Positions 48,936-58,736 are shown, numbered from the stretch's first letter. The stretch is DNA of 64,000 nt from an uncultured Dokdonia sp. (GCF_947496725.1 NZ_CANMDS010000003.1:124001-188000), one strand, 5' to 3'. Made by a program: numbers and translations. Notes: generated by a model from the sequence alone, not told the origin.

Positions 48936-49541
48936 ATGAAAAAATTATTACTCAGTACAATTGTCTTTAGTTTATTTGTGTTTACCGCTGTAAATGCTCA
49001 AGTTACATCTGGATTTAAAGCCGGAATTAACTTCTCAGATGTTAATAGCTTTGAGTTTAGTAATGATGGTTCTTCTGCGGCAAATACGATAGAAGATCAA
49101 CTTGATGGAAAACGTACAGGTTATTTTGTAGGTTTTTTAGTTGATATTCCACTTACTGAAAAGTTAAGTTTTGTTCCAGAATTTATCTTCTCACAACAGG
49201 GTAAAAATTTAGAGAGCTTTAGACTTGATTATTTAAATCTTCCACTTGGTCTTAAATTAGAAATAAGCGATTTATATGTAAATCTAGGGCCACAAATAGG
49301 TGTGAGGGTTTGGAATCCAGATAGATCTGGTGAATTTGCAAACTTTGAAGCTTCGGCATTTGGAGGTATAGGATATATTTTTAAATCTAATATATTTATT
49401 GAAGCTAGATATACGCTAGGATTAACAGATATTTTTCAAGATAACAACAGTACAACCTTTAGTAATGGAGGAGGAACAACTTTCTCAAACCTTGAAGGTA
49501 AAAATGCAGTAATACAATTAGGTGTTGGTTATAGACTTTAA
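48936..49541 (+). CDS. Outer-membrane beta-barrel protein (PorT-like), paralogue 1
   Basis: A 201-residue protein with a signal peptide (MKKLLLSTIVFSLFVFTAVN, cleaved near residue 21). It opens SGFKAGINFSDVNSFEF and continues with alternating amphipathic strands: GYFVGFLVDIPLTEKLSFVP, EFIFSQQG, YLNLPLGLKLEI, FGGIGYIF, and a final QLGVGYRL. This is the eight-stranded porin-family barrel of the PorT/outer-membrane beta-barrel domain group. The function is not known; a structural or signalling role is possible. Similar in order and key residues to the next gene. Confidence 0.85.
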   Translation: MKKLLLSTIVFSLFVFTAVNAQVTSGFKAGINFSDVNSFEFSNDGSSAANTIEDQLDGKRTGYFVGFLVDIPLTEKLSFVPEFIFSQQGKNLESFRLDYLNLPLGLKLEISDLYVNLGPQIGVRVWNPDRSGEFANFEASAFGGIGYIFKSNIFIEARYTLGLTDIFQDNNSTTFSNGGGTTFSNLEGKNAVIQLGVGYRL

Positions 49542-49699
49542 GTCTTAAAGTGCACCTTATCGATTGTATGTTGTTTTTTATAGTGTGTAAATAGCTTTGT
49601 AGTTTAAAAGCCATATTATCTAATATATAGCATTTATCTTTACATTCTAGTAGTTTCCCAGCGACTTAAAATGTTATTAACGACTATTATATTATTGAT

Positions 49700-50356
49700 A
49701 TGAAAAAACTAGTACTTTCTTTATTATTCTTTGCATTTTTATGCAGTACACAATTGTTTGCTCAAGGAGCAAGACTTGGCTTTAAAGCTGGATTAAGCTA
49801 TAGTCAAATAACCGGTTATGAGTTTAGTCTCTTTAATCAAGCAGGCGAGACCGCTAGACAAGCACCTACTGGAGCCGAAGAAGGACGTTATGGATTTGCA
49901 GTAGCATTTCTTGCCGAATTCCCGATTAATGATAAAATAAGTTTTCAACCAGAATTTGCGTTTTCTTCTCAAGGTAATAAATACGAAGGAACACGTTTTG
50001 ATAACTTACAATTACCATTAGGTTTAAGAATAAATTTCAATCAGCTTTTTGTAATTGCTGGTCCACAAGCAGGAATAAAAATATCTGACCCATTGCAGTC
50101 TGAAAATTATAAGTCTATAGACTTCTCTGTTTTTGGAGGTATAGGATATCACTTTAACGAGAGTGTTTTTATAGAAGCACGTTTTACAAGAGGGTTTTTA
50201 GAAGTATTTGAAGACGACTCTAAAATTGTTGTTCCTTTCACACCTAAGGATGGTGAGTCTGCAAATAGCAATAGCTTAGTAAACAGCGATAACTTCCTTG
50301 TAAATAATACAGGAAAAAATCAATACTTTACTTTAAGTGTAGGGTACAGATTATAA
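49700..50356 (+). CDS. Outer-membrane beta-barrel protein (PorT-like), paralogue 2
   Basis: A 218-residue protein with signal peptide MKKLVLSLLFFAFLCSTQLF. It repeats the same barrel blocks as its neighbour: RLGFKAGLSYSQITGYEF, EFPINDKISFQPEFAFSSQG, NLQLPLGLRI, AGPQAGIKI, FSVFGGIGYHF, FIEARFTRGF and a final LSVGYRL. The two are tandem duplicates with diverged loops. It ends at a strong terminator. A 158-bp gap with no clear exact promoter separates the pair. Confidence 0.85.
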   Translation: MKKLVLSLLFFAFLCSTQLFAQGARLGFKAGLSYSQITGYEFSLFNQAGETARQAPTGAEEGRYGFAVAFLAEFPINDKISFQPEFAFSSQGNKYEGTRFDNLQLPLGLRINFNQLFVIAGPQAGIKISDPLQSENYKSIDFSVFGGIGYHFNESVFIEARFTRGFLEVFEDDSKIVVPFTPKDGESANSNSLVNSDNFLVNNTGKNQYFTLSVGYRL

Positions 50357-50372
50357 GATGACAATGATTAAC

Positions 50373-50408
50373 AAAAAAGCCCAGACTAGTTGCTAGTCTG
50401 GGCTTTTT
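50373..50408. terminator. Bidirectional terminator
   Basis: A perfect 17-base hairpin: AAAAAAGCCCAGACTAG (50373-50389) and its reverse complement (50393-50409), three-base loop, T-run. Between the second barrel gene and the convergent phosphatidyltransferase gene. Confidence 0.9.
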
Positions 50409-50429
50409 TATGCGCTATAGTCAGATTGA

Positions 50430-51191
50430 TTAAAACTTCATACGTAACAAGATACAAATGGGTACCAGTATCGTGTAACCTATAAAAAATGGAATAATAA
50501 CCTCAGGCAGCTGGATTACCAGAAGTACAGCCATAATGAGAAGTTGAAATCCTAAACCAAAGGTTGACACAAGTGTCATTAACCAGTTTGGAATTATTTT
50601 ACCATCAGAGGCTTTAGGATCTAGCGTGTATATAAGCTTGTCAAAAAGCCCATACAGTATTTTATAGGTGTAAAAAAGGATATTTACCGTAGTTTGCTCT
50701 TCTCCTGGTAATGCGGTAGGAGAGCCGGTCTCAATAATACGACTAGTGGTGTCTCCATCTAGTTTATTGCGTAAAATAACATAATAGTAGTTATACAAAG
50801 TGCCTTGTACTTGTAAGGCAATAAATGCTAGAACAATGTACATAACAGAAGATCCAGTCACGTATCCTATCATAAATAAAAATAGAGCATTGAGCACTAT
50901 GTCAAGTATAGAATCTAGATAGCGCCCAGTGTATGAAGGTGTTTTTTTAACCCTGGCCAGTTCTCCATCTGCGGCATCTAGTATAGATTTCAACACTAAG
51001 AAAATTGCCGCTAGTACATAGTGTCCAGTATAAATACAATAAAGGGCGACAATTCCAGATACAAAAAATAGTAGGGTAACTTGTACAGGTGTAGTAGTTG
51101 TGTTTTTAAGAATGTTTACAAGGTACTGAGCAGGTTTTCTGCCATAGTCTGATAGATCTGTAAAGCGGTGAGCTTTAGGTAATTTTGACAT
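50430..51191 (-). CDS. CDP-alcohol phosphatidyltransferase family protein
   Basis: A 253-residue inner-membrane enzyme. The family signature Asp-x2-Asp-Gly-x2-Ala-Arg-x8-Gly-x3-Asp-x3-Asp is intact: DAADGELARVKKTPSYTGRY then LDSILD (about residues 67-92). Six helices are predicted. It joins a CDP-linked lipid with an alcohol; the acceptor (glycerol phosphate, inositol phosphate, serine) is not evident. The C-terminal half is longer than in PgsA, with a loop NKLDGDTTSRIIETG between helices. Alone in its neighbourhood. Confidence 0.88.
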   Translation of the reverse strand: MSKLPKAHRFTDLSDYGRKPAQYLVNILKNTTTTPVQVTLLFFVSGIVALYCIYTGHYVLAAIFLVLKSILDAADGELARVKKTPSYTGRYLDSILDIVLNALFLFMIGYVTGSSVMYIVLAFIALQVQGTLYNYYYVILRNKLDGDTTSRIIETGSPTALPGEEQTTVNILFYTYKILYGLFDKLIYTLDPKASDGKIIPNWLMTLVSTFGLGFQLLIMAVLLVIQLPEVIIPFFIGYTILVPICILLRMKF

Positions 51192-51282
51192 ATATTCTAG
51201 GTTGTAGCATTTTTAAAAACCTAGAAGGGCAATTTAAAACAGCAATTCTTGATTAAATATAAGTATTAAAGATGTCTTTTTA

Positions 51283-51298
51283 CGCTTTCGCGAAAGCG
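51283..51298. repeat. Iterated palindrome, intergenic copy
   Basis: An exact 16-mer, symmetry extended by TTA...TAA, between two minus-strand membrane-protein genes. Confidence 0.9.
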
Positions 51299-51309
51299 TA
51301 ATTAATAAC

Positions 51310-52308
51310 TTATTTATTTATTTGATTAGTTATATATGGGTACATAGATAGCATCATAAACATAAGCACACTAAGTACCACACTTATAGATATAAAGCTG
51401 AAGATTACGTCAAGATTAAAGAGGATGATAGCTATGGGTTGAAATACTCCAAAAATTACCAGAAATACAAATAATGTAAATGCCAGTGTTATAATTTTTG
51501 GAACTCGTTTTACAGATTGTACGGTCAACCCGAGTAACTGCGGTATTACTTCATCTGAGAGCTGGATACCTAGCTTTGATATAAGTTCTTCACTAAATCC
51601 TACATTTTGATAACGCAGGGGGTCAATCTGCACGGCATACTTCATTATTTTTTCTTGGTGTCGTTCATATATACGTGACACATCAAGCTCTTCTTTAAAC
51701 TGATTATATTTAAAACCAAAGTAATGGCTCCATCCAGTTCCTACTTTGTGATCTCGCCATTTTTTGAGCATACGGCGATCATACTCTTTAGGATTCATAT
51801 AATTATCTACCCTCCCTTTACTAGGGTCATTAAGAAGTAATGCTTTAGTCTCTAGATATAGTATTTCGGTCTCACCATATCTGTCTTTTTCTTCAATATA
51901 TTCTAGTGCAAGTTTTGATCTTCCTTTGTAAAACTCCTTTACTAAAAAGTAGTTGAGATGTGTAAACTCGTCATCTATATATTCTTTTAAGCCAGGAGCC
52001 CAAACCTTAGAACGTACGAGTATATCTGCAATATCTCTAAAGTAATGCATTTGTTGTGTGAGCTTCTCAATCTCTGCATTAGTAGAGTCTCCTGTAAACT
52101 GTAACTGTGCTGTTTTACTTAAAATAAAACCTATAATAACGACTACAAGTACTATACTTATAATGGCAATAATTTGTAATGCAGATGAGAGTTGTGCGAC
52201 GTTTTCAAGAGGGAAATAAAGTATGAGCCCTATAATAGAGAGCATACCTCCACAAACGCTTATTAACGCCGGGATAAAGGGTGTGACCAACTTGACAAAA
52301 TTGCGCAA
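51310..52308 (-). CDS. Membrane protein of unknown function (332 aa)
   Basis: Four helices in two pairs: about residues 11-30 and 41-64 at the N-terminus, then about 277-297 and 301-325 at the C-terminus. A large ~190-residue soluble charged domain lies between them, probably cytoplasmic, starting after LQFTGDSTNAEIEKLTQQMH. Conserved-looking stretches are SKVWAPGLKEYIDDEFTHLN and GTGWSHYFGFKYNQFKEEL. No enzymatic motif is recognised. Possible roles (sensor, scaffold) cannot be separated. It stands alone between rsmE and the phosphatidyltransferase gene. Confidence 0.6.
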   Translation of the reverse strand: MRNFVKLVTPFIPALISVCGGMLSIIGLILYFPLENVAQLSSALQIIAIISIVLVVVIIGFILSKTAQLQFTGDSTNAEIEKLTQQMHYFRDIADILVRSKVWAPGLKEYIDDEFTHLNYFLVKEFYKGRSKLALEYIEEKDRYGETEILYLETKALLLNDPSKGRVDNYMNPKEYDRRMLKKWRDHKVGTGWSHYFGFKYNQFKEELDVSRIYERHQEKIMKYAVQIDPLRYQNVGFSEELISKLGIQLSDEVIPQLLGLTVQSVKRVPKIITLAFTLFVFLVIFGVFQPIAIILFNLDVIFSFISISVVLSVLMFMMLSMYPYITNQINK

Positions 52309-52477
52309 TTTTATCTATCTTTTTAATAATTAAGTAGTTGGGCCCCTTACCGTAAGGTAAAACAAGGTGAGCAAATAAACAATTTATAATTGGATCTACA
52401 AAATTGTAAGAAAATGAATTGTAATAGTCGTATTTACCAGATATACGATGGGTATTAAGTAATCAATATTATAACCC

Positions 52478-53179
52478 TCACTCATTTATAAATGCTACAC
52501 TGTGAGAGGCTACAATAGCTGCAGTCTCAGTGCGTAGTCTACTATTACCTAGTGATACTGGAGTGATACCTTTTTCTAGCGCTAGTTGTATTTCAGTTAT
52601 AGAGAAGTCTCCCTCTGGACCTATCAAAATTGTGTAGTCTGTTGCGGGTGATAGTTCGTTTTTGAGTAGGCTCTTTTTATCATCTTCACAATGAGCTATA
52701 AATGTGTTACTTTGAGTACCTGCTACAAAATCTTTAAAGGAGGTGAGAGGATGTAATATAGGTAGGTGATAGTGCAGTGACTGCTTCATTGCACTTTGCA
52801 GGATTTTAAGAAAGCGCTCTTCCTTTATAACTTTGCGTTCACTATGATCGCAAAGTAGTGGCGTGATTTCTGTAACGCCTATCTCTGTTGCCTTTTCTAA
52901 AAACCACTCAAACCTATCATTGAGTTTTGTGGGAGCTACGGCAAGGTGTAAATTATAATCTCTGGGATTTTGGTACGTGTAACTTGTGATGGATAATTTA
53001 CATTTATTTGGATTTGCATCATATATCTGTGCAGTAAATAAGTATCCCTTTCCATTAGTAAGATAAATGCTATCACCTGGTTGCTTGCGTAGTACACGTA
53101 TAACGTGCTTACTCTCATCCTTAGGTAAAGTGTACGAGGTACTTTCTATATCAAGACTCTTGCTGTAAAATAGTTGCAT
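52478..53179 (-). CDS. rsmE: 16S rRNA (uracil-1498-N3)-methyltransferase
   Basis: A 233-residue SPOUT methyltransferase. An N-terminal PUA-like domain (about 1-70, ESKHVIRVLRKQPGD) precedes the trefoil-knot domain. SAM-site motifs are ERFLKILQSAMKQSLHYHLP, LIGPEGDFSITEIQLALEKG and LGNSRLRTETAAIVASHSVA. It methylates U1498 in helix 44 of 16S rRNA. Normal length. Two bases separate it from tsaD upstream on the same strand, so they form an operon. Confidence 0.95.
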   Translation of the reverse strand: MQLFYSKSLDIESTSYTLPKDESKHVIRVLRKQPGDSIYLTNGKGYLFTAQIYDANPNKCKLSITSYTYQNPRDYNLHLAVAPTKLNDRFEWFLEKATEIGVTEITPLLCDHSERKVIKEERFLKILQSAMKQSLHYHLPILHPLTSFKDFVAGTQSNTFIAHCEDDKKSLLKNELSPATDYTILIGPEGDFSITEIQLALEKGITPVSLGNSRLRTETAAIVASHSVAFINE

Positions 53180-53181
53180 AC

Positions 53182-54222
53182 TTATATTTTCAATCTAGAT
53201 TGAGCACTTACTTCTAAGTTTTGAAAAGAATCTCGTTCTACAAGGTCTTTGTACTTAAGATATCCTACAATCCCTATCATAGCCGCGTTATCTGTGGTGT
53301 ATTGAAATTTTGGTAAAAAGGTTTTCCAGCCGTGAGTAGTTTCGGCATTTTTGAGAGCTGTTCTTATACCACTGTTTGCAGAAACACCACCACCTATAGC
53401 GATTTGAGTAATTCCGGTTTCTTTTACCGCTTTCTTAATTTTATCCATTAAGATATTTACAATTGTATATTGTATTGAGGCACATACATCGTTTCTATTT
53501 TCTTTTAAAAAGTCAGGATTTGCCTCCTGTTGTCTTTGTACAAAGTACATTATTTGTGTTTTAAGACCGCTAAAGCTAAAGTTAAGACCACCAACTTTTG
53601 GTTTTGTAAAAGGAAAAGCTTTTGGATTACCTAGTTGTGCATACTTATCTATGAGCGGTCCTCCAGGATAGGGCAAATCCATAATTTTTGCACTTTTATC
53701 AAAAGCTTCACCCACAGCGTCATCTATGGTCTCACCTATAACCTCCATCTTAAAGTAATCATCTACACGTACTATTTGTGTATGTCCACCAGAAATAGTT
53801 ACTCCTATAAAAGGAAAACTAGGTTTATCATACCCTTCTTCACCTATGAAGTGAGCGAGTATATGTGCTTTCATATGGTTAATATCTAGCAGGGGTATAT
53901 CTAGTCCCATCGCAAAAGACTTTGCAAATGAGGTGCCTACCAGAAGGGAGCCAAGTAAGCCAGGTCCACTAGTAAAAGCAATGGCGCTTAGTTGTTTTTT
54001 GTCGATATTTGCTTTACGTAATGCAGCGGTAACAACTGGTACTATATTTTGTTGATGTGCTCGCGAGGCAAGCTCTGGAACTACACCTCCATATTCTTGA
54101 TGAATCGCTTGGTTTGCAACAACATTTGAGAGTACCTTATCGTTTTGTAATACGGCAGCAGCAGTATCATCACAAGAGGATTCAATAGCGAGAATGTAAG
54201 TTTTTTGAGAATCTGTATTCAT
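53182..54222 (-). CDS. tsaD: tRNA N6-adenosine threonylcarbamoyltransferase
   Basis: Start at the ATG giving MNTDSQKTYILAIESSCDDT (346 aa); a start six codons earlier would push into the tamB start. An ASKHA-fold protein that transfers threonylcarbamoyl to A37 of ANN-reading tRNAs. It has ESSCDDTAAAVL, the metal-binding His-x-x-x-His in NHMKAHILAHF, GGHTQIVRVDDYFKMEVIGE, LPYPGGPLIDKYA and the C-terminal GGVSANSGIRTAL. Full length. It pairs with rsmE. Only 21 bp separate its start from that of the divergent tamB gene, leaving no room for a separate promoter region. Confidence 0.95.
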   Translation of the reverse strand: MNTDSQKTYILAIESSCDDTAAAVLQNDKVLSNVVANQAIHQEYGGVVPELASRAHQQNIVPVVTAALRKANIDKKQLSAIAFTSGPGLLGSLLVGTSFAKSFAMGLDIPLLDINHMKAHILAHFIGEEGYDKPSFPFIGVTISGGHTQIVRVDDYFKMEVIGETIDDAVGEAFDKSAKIMDLPYPGGPLIDKYAQLGNPKAFPFTKPKVGGLNFSFSGLKTQIMYFVQRQQEANPDFLKENRNDVCASIQYTIVNILMDKIKKAVKETGITQIAIGGGVSANSGIRTALKNAETTHGWKTFLPKFQYTTDNAAMIGIVGYLKYKDLVERDSFQNLEVSAQSRLKI

Positions 54223-54243
54223 AAGGCACGTAAGTTGCAATAA

Positions 54244-57200
54244 GTGTACAAAGTTAAAACAATAAGCCCTATCAAGAAATTTAAAAAAATAGCACTTCGC
54301 ACTCTTTTGGTGTTGTTCTTACTATTTGGGCTCATTGTGCTGCTTTTTTCTATTCCCGCGGTACAAACTCGTATTGCAAAAAATGCAACAGATCGTATTA
54401 ATGATAAGTATGGTACAGAGATTCATCTAGAGCGCGTAGGTCTTAAATGGAATGGTGATGTACTCGTAAAAGGTACACTTATAAAAGATCACAAAAATGA
54501 CACGATGATTTACGTGCGTGAGCTAGCCACAAGTGTTTTTAGCTTACAAAAAGTATTAGATAGTGATCTTGAACTGGGAGATATAAGCCTAGATGGTGTG
54601 CGATTTTATCTTACTAAATATAAGGGCGACACCTCTGATAACTTATCATTGTTTTCACGCAAGTTTGCTTCTCAAAATCCTAAAGGCAGTACAAATTTCC
54701 TTCTCTCATCAGACGATGTAGATATTACAGATGGTAGATTTATGTATATAAATGAGGAGCTTGATGACCCTTTTGTGCTAGATTATCAAAATCTCTCTAC
54801 AGACTGGCAAGACTTTGTACTTAACAATGAGACGGTAGATGCTCATATAAGAGCACTCTCTTTTGATGCCATAAAAGGATATCAAATTAGGACACTAGAT
54901 GGCCTATTTCACTACGATCCAGATTTAATTTCTCTTAAAGAATTTTCATTAACTACAGATGATTCTTCACTTGAGGGCGACATTACCTTAGATACCTCAG
55001 ATGGTGCACTAGATGATTTTAACACACTGGTAGAGGTGGAGGCCGCTTTCGCGAAAGCGGAAATATCAACAAACGATATACGCCCTTTTTATAATGACAT
55101 CGCACCAGATATTATATTAGATATAAAAGGTAACCTCACGGGACATCTCAATGATTTTAGGGTTCCTAATCTTGAGGTCCGAGGTTTAGGGAAATCCCTG
55201 ATACGAGGAAATGTTTTTTTTGAAAATTTACTAGACAGTAATGGCTTTAGAATTTCTGGTAATTATCAAACCGTACAAACAAGTTATTTTGACCTTAAAA
55301 AGTTACTGCCCAAGCCACTTGCGAGTCTACCTACAGAAATAACACAACTTGGAACAATACGTTTTACAGGAAATAACGCACTTACAAGTGAGGCTGTTGT
55401 GACAGAAGGTATTATAACCACAGATCTAGGTACAGTAAACCTTGACCTTGCAATGACTGGCTTACAAGATGCAGATAATGCTGGTTATGAAGGTACCGTG
55501 ATAGTAGATGATTTTAACCTAGGTAAGTTATTTAATGATGAAAGGCTAGGTAATGCTACATTTAACCTAGATGTAGATGGTAAGGGATTTATACAAGAAA
55601 CGGTAAACACAAAGCTTTCTGGGACGATTGCAAGCCTAAATTATAACGACTATACGTATAAGGATATTACAATTTTTGGAAATCTTAAAGCTCCAGTTTT
55701 TGACGGAGAAGTACTCATAGATGATCCTAATGCTCGGGGTAAGTTTAATGGACTGGTAGATATCTCAAAAGATGTAAATAGTTATGACCTAGAGGCACAA
55801 ATAGATTATGCAGATCTGGTAACCCTCAATTTTATTAACGATAGCATCTCTATTCTTAAAGGTAATGCTGTTGTAGATATGAAGGGTACAGGTATAGAGA
55901 ATATGTATGGCCGTATATCTTTTGAGGATGCTAGTTATCAAAATAAAAATAACACCTATAGCTTTAAAGATTTTGAGATTACTTCAAAGTTTGATAAAAA
56001 GCAAGTACGCACCATTGCTATAAACTCTACAGATATCATAAGTGGAGAGGTAAGTGGTATATACAAGTTTAGTGAAGTGGTTCCTCTTTTTAAAAATGCC
56101 ATAGGCAGTTTGTATACAAATTACCAACCTGAGATTCTTACAGAAAATCAGTTTATGGATTTTGAGTTTACGATCTATAATAAGATTGTAGAAGTCTTTG
56201 TGCCAGATTTAAAACTAGAGCCAGAGACTATTATAAGAGGTAGTGTGGTGGCAGACGACTCTGAGTTTAAACTCACCTTTAAGTCACCACAGATAGATGC
56301 CTTTGGGTATATGGCAGAAGCCATAGAAGTTCGTGTAGATAATAAGAACCCACTATTTAATACATACGTCGCTGCAGATAGTATAAACGCAGGATTTTAT
56401 GCTGTATCAGACTTTAATCTCATTAATGTGACACTTAAAGATACACTCTTTATGCGCTCAGAGTTTACAGGTGGTAAGCGCAATGATGACTCTTTTGACC
56501 TATCATTATACCATACAATTAATGAGGAAGGAAACTCTGTATTAGGTTTTAAAAAATCTGAAATCGTTTTTAAAGACAATCCTTGGTTTATTAATGAGAA
56601 AAATGATCAAAATAACAGTGTTGTCTTTGATAATAACTTTAAAGATATAGATATTAAAACGCTGGTGTTAAGTCATAAAGATGAGCTTATAGATCTCAAA
56701 GGACAAATACGTGATAGCACCTATAAGAACATAAAAGCAAATTTTAAAAATGTAGATTTAGCTAAGGTTACTCCAGAGCTGGACAGTCTTAATCTAGGAG
56801 GCCGTATTAATGGACAGCTAGATGTACTTCAGAAAAATGGAGCTTACTTACCTGTAACTTCTCTAGCAATTTCGGACTTCTCTGTAAATGAGACTAATCT
56901 TGGTCAGTTAGATATAAATGTAAGAGGTAATGCAACTTTATCAAAATATGAAATAGATTCCCGTCTTGCACGTGAGGGACTTAAATCTTTTACTGCTAGT
57001 GGTACTATAGATGCCGCAGGTACTACACCTATCATAGATATGGCTGTGGGTCTTCAAGATCTTGATCTAAGTCCGTTTAACCCTATGGGACAGGGCGTGA
57101 TAGATAGAATACGTGGTTTAGTGAGTGGTAGAGCAAAAGTAGAAGGTGACTATCGCAATCCTGAGATAAATGGTGATTTAACACTAAAAGATGCTGGGCT

Positions 57201-58704
57201 ACAGATTCCTTATCTTAATGTGGATTATGATTTTAAAGGTATCTCAAATGTAGTACTAAGAAAACAAGAGTTTGAGTTTCAAGCAGTGCAGCTAGAAGAT
57301 ACAAAGTATAAAACACTAGGTGTTCTTAATGGTAAGATAAGTCACAAGTCTTTTAGTGACTGGAAACTCGACTTAGGTATAAGTGCTGCCAGAATAGCTG
57401 TACTAGATACAGAAGAAGATCTAGAGTCACTCTATTACGGTACAGCTTTTCTAGAAGGAGAGGCATTTATAAAAGGCCCTACAGATAATCTGGTTATAGA
57501 CGTTTTTGGAGAAACAGCAAAGGGTACCGTTTTTAAAATCCCTATCGACGACTCAGAAACTCTAGGAGACAATTCTTATATCAAATTTTTGAGCCCAGAG
57601 GAGAAAGAAGCTCGTATTAATGGTGAGAAAATTATCACAGAAGCTGTAAAAGGTCTTTCTGTAAATTTTGACCTAGATATAGATCCAGATGCAGAGGTAG
57701 AGGTGGTTGTAGATAAAACTAATGGAAGTACTTTGAGAGGTAGAGGAGTGGGTACCTTACTTATACAACTTGATACTAATGGTAAGTTTATAATGAACGG
57801 GGATTTTATTGCCACCGAAGGGGTATTTAATTTCCGTTATGGAGGCTTTGTGACTAAAGATTTTATATTACAACAAGATGCAAACATACGCTGGGATGGT
57901 GATCCAGCAAAAGCCATACTAGACGTAAGTGCGATTTATAGAACGCAGGCTAACCCAAGTACATTACTAGAAACTTCTACCGTAAATAGAAAAATACCAG
58001 TAAACGTAATTATTAATCTAGCTGGCGAGCTGTTAAAACCAGATATTACTTTTGACATTGAGTTTCCTGGAGCTGGTAGTACAGTGGTGTCAGAGTTAGA
58101 ATTTTTATTACAAGACCGTAATGCAAAAGAGCTTAACGCTATATCTCTTGTTTCACAGGGAGCGTTCCTAAGTTCAGCTAGTGTAAATACCGCTACTGCG
58201 GCTGTAAATAATCTTCTTGAGACTACGTCTTCTATACTATCTGGTATTCTTTTTAATGATGACGATAGTATTTTTGACGTGGGTGTAGATCTTGTGCAAG
58301 CAGAGCGCGACCCCACTGCAAATATCCAGTCTGCAGGTAGAGTGGGAGTGACCTTGTCTACTCAAATTACAAACCGAGTTCTCATAAATGGTAAGGTAGG
58401 AGTGCCTACAGGAGGTATTAGTGAGAGCGTGATTGTGGGTGATGTAGAGATAGATTTCTTACTCAATGAAGACGGTACACTGCGAGCAAAAGTTTTTAAT
58501 CGCCAGACAGATATCCAGTTTATAGGAGAGACAGAAGGATATACGCAAGGAGTAGGGCTCTCTTATGCTGTAGATTTTAATACTTTTGAAGAACTCTTGC
58601 GCAAAGTTTTTAAGGGTAAAGTAGAAGAAGCTGTTCTTCAAGCTCAAGGCGAAAGAGATGTGCCAAAAAAGATTGGACCAGACGGCGTTCAATTTAATAA
58701 ATAG
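54244..58704 (+). CDS. TamB-type translocation and assembly module protein
   Basis: A 1486-residue envelope protein. It starts at GTG (no in-frame ATG for the first 60 or so codons) with a basic end (KVKTISPIKKFKKIALR) and one signal-anchor helix (about 20-40, TLLVLFLLFGLIVLLFSIPA). A very long periplasmic region of short beta strands follows, typical of AsmA/TamB bridge proteins. The C-terminal ~350 residues are the DUF490/TamB domain (GVFNFRYGGFVTKDFILQQD, TQITNRVLINGKVGVPTGG, GVGLSYAVDFNTFEELLRKV). It bridges inner and outer membrane for protein or lipid transport. One iterated palindrome inside reads Ala-Ala-Phe-Ala-Lys-Ala-Glu. No tamA gene is next to it. Confidence 0.92.
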   Translation: MYKVKTISPIKKFKKIALRTLLVLFLLFGLIVLLFSIPAVQTRIAKNATDRINDKYGTEIHLERVGLKWNGDVLVKGTLIKDHKNDTMIYVRELATSVFSLQKVLDSDLELGDISLDGVRFYLTKYKGDTSDNLSLFSRKFASQNPKGSTNFLLSSDDVDITDGRFMYINEELDDPFVLDYQNLSTDWQDFVLNNETVDAHIRALSFDAIKGYQIRTLDGLFHYDPDLISLKEFSLTTDDSSLEGDITLDTSDGALDDFNTLVEVEAAFAKAEISTNDIRPFYNDIAPDIILDIKGNLTGHLNDFRVPNLEVRGLGKSLIRGNVFFENLLDSNGFRISGNYQTVQTSYFDLKKLLPKPLASLPTEITQLGTIRFTGNNALTSEAVVTEGIITTDLGTVNLDLAMTGLQDADNAGYEGTVIVDDFNLGKLFNDERLGNATFNLDVDGKGFIQETVNTKLSGTIASLNYNDYTYKDITIFGNLKAPVFDGEVLIDDPNARGKFNGLVDISKDVNSYDLEAQIDYADLVTLNFINDSISILKGNAVVDMKGTGIENMYGRISFEDASYQNKNNTYSFKDFEITSKFDKKQVRTIAINSTDIISGEVSGIYKFSEVVPLFKNAIGSLYTNYQPEILTENQFMDFEFTIYNKIVEVFVPDLKLEPETIIRGSVVADDSEFKLTFKSPQIDAFGYMAEAIEVRVDNKNPLFNTYVAADSINAGFYAVSDFNLINVTLKDTLFMRSEFTGGKRNDDSFDLSLYHTINEEGNSVLGFKKSEIVFKDNPWFINEKNDQNNSVVFDNNFKDIDIKTLVLSHKDELIDLKGQIRDSTYKNIKANFKNVDLAKVTPELDSLNLGGRINGQLDVLQKNGAYLPVTSLAISDFSVNETNLGQLDINVRGNATLSKYEIDSRLAREGLKSFTASGTIDAAGTTPIIDMAVGLQDLDLSPFNPMGQGVIDRIRGLVSGRAKVEGDYRNPEINGDLTLKDAGLQIPYLNVDYDFKGISNVVLRKQEFEFQAVQLEDTKYKTLGVLNGKISHKSFSDWKLDLGISAARIAVLDTEEDLESLYYGTAFLEGEAFIKGPTDNLVIDVFGETAKGTVFKIPIDDSETLGDNSYIKFLSPEEKEARINGEKIITEAVKGLSVNFDLDIDPDAEVEVVVDKTNGSTLRGRGVGTLLIQLDTNGKFIMNGDFIATEGVFNFRYGGFVTKDFILQQDANIRWDGDPAKAILDVSAIYRTQANPSTLLETSTVNRKIPVNVIINLAGELLKPDITFDIEFPGAGSTVVSELEFLLQDRNAKELNAISLVSQGAFLSSASVNTATAAVNNLLETTSSILSGILFNDDDSIFDVGVDLVQAERDPTANIQSAGRVGVTLSTQITNRVLINGKVGVPTGGISESVIVGDVEIDFLLNEDGTLRAKVFNRQTDIQFIGETEGYTQGVGLSYAVDFNTFEELLRKVFKGKVEEAVLQAQGERDVPKKIGPDGVQFNK
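55044..55059. repeat. Iterated palindrome, in-gene copy
   Basis: An exact 16-mer with symmetric C...G flanks in tamB, in the Ala-Phe-Ala-Lys-Ala frame. Confidence 0.9.
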
Positions 58705-58720
58705 GAAAAGTCTTTTTTTA

Positions 58721-58736
58721 CGCTTTCGCGAAAGCG
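58721..58736. repeat. Iterated palindrome, intergenic copy
   Basis: An exact 16-mer, symmetry extended by TTA...TAA, 16 bp after the tamB stop. Confidence 0.9.

Noticed and set aside
52341-52360. CCTTAC-C-GTAAGG inverted motif between rsmE and the unknown membrane gene
   Set aside because: A short odd-length palindrome with no T-run or fit to a promoter; it may be chance.
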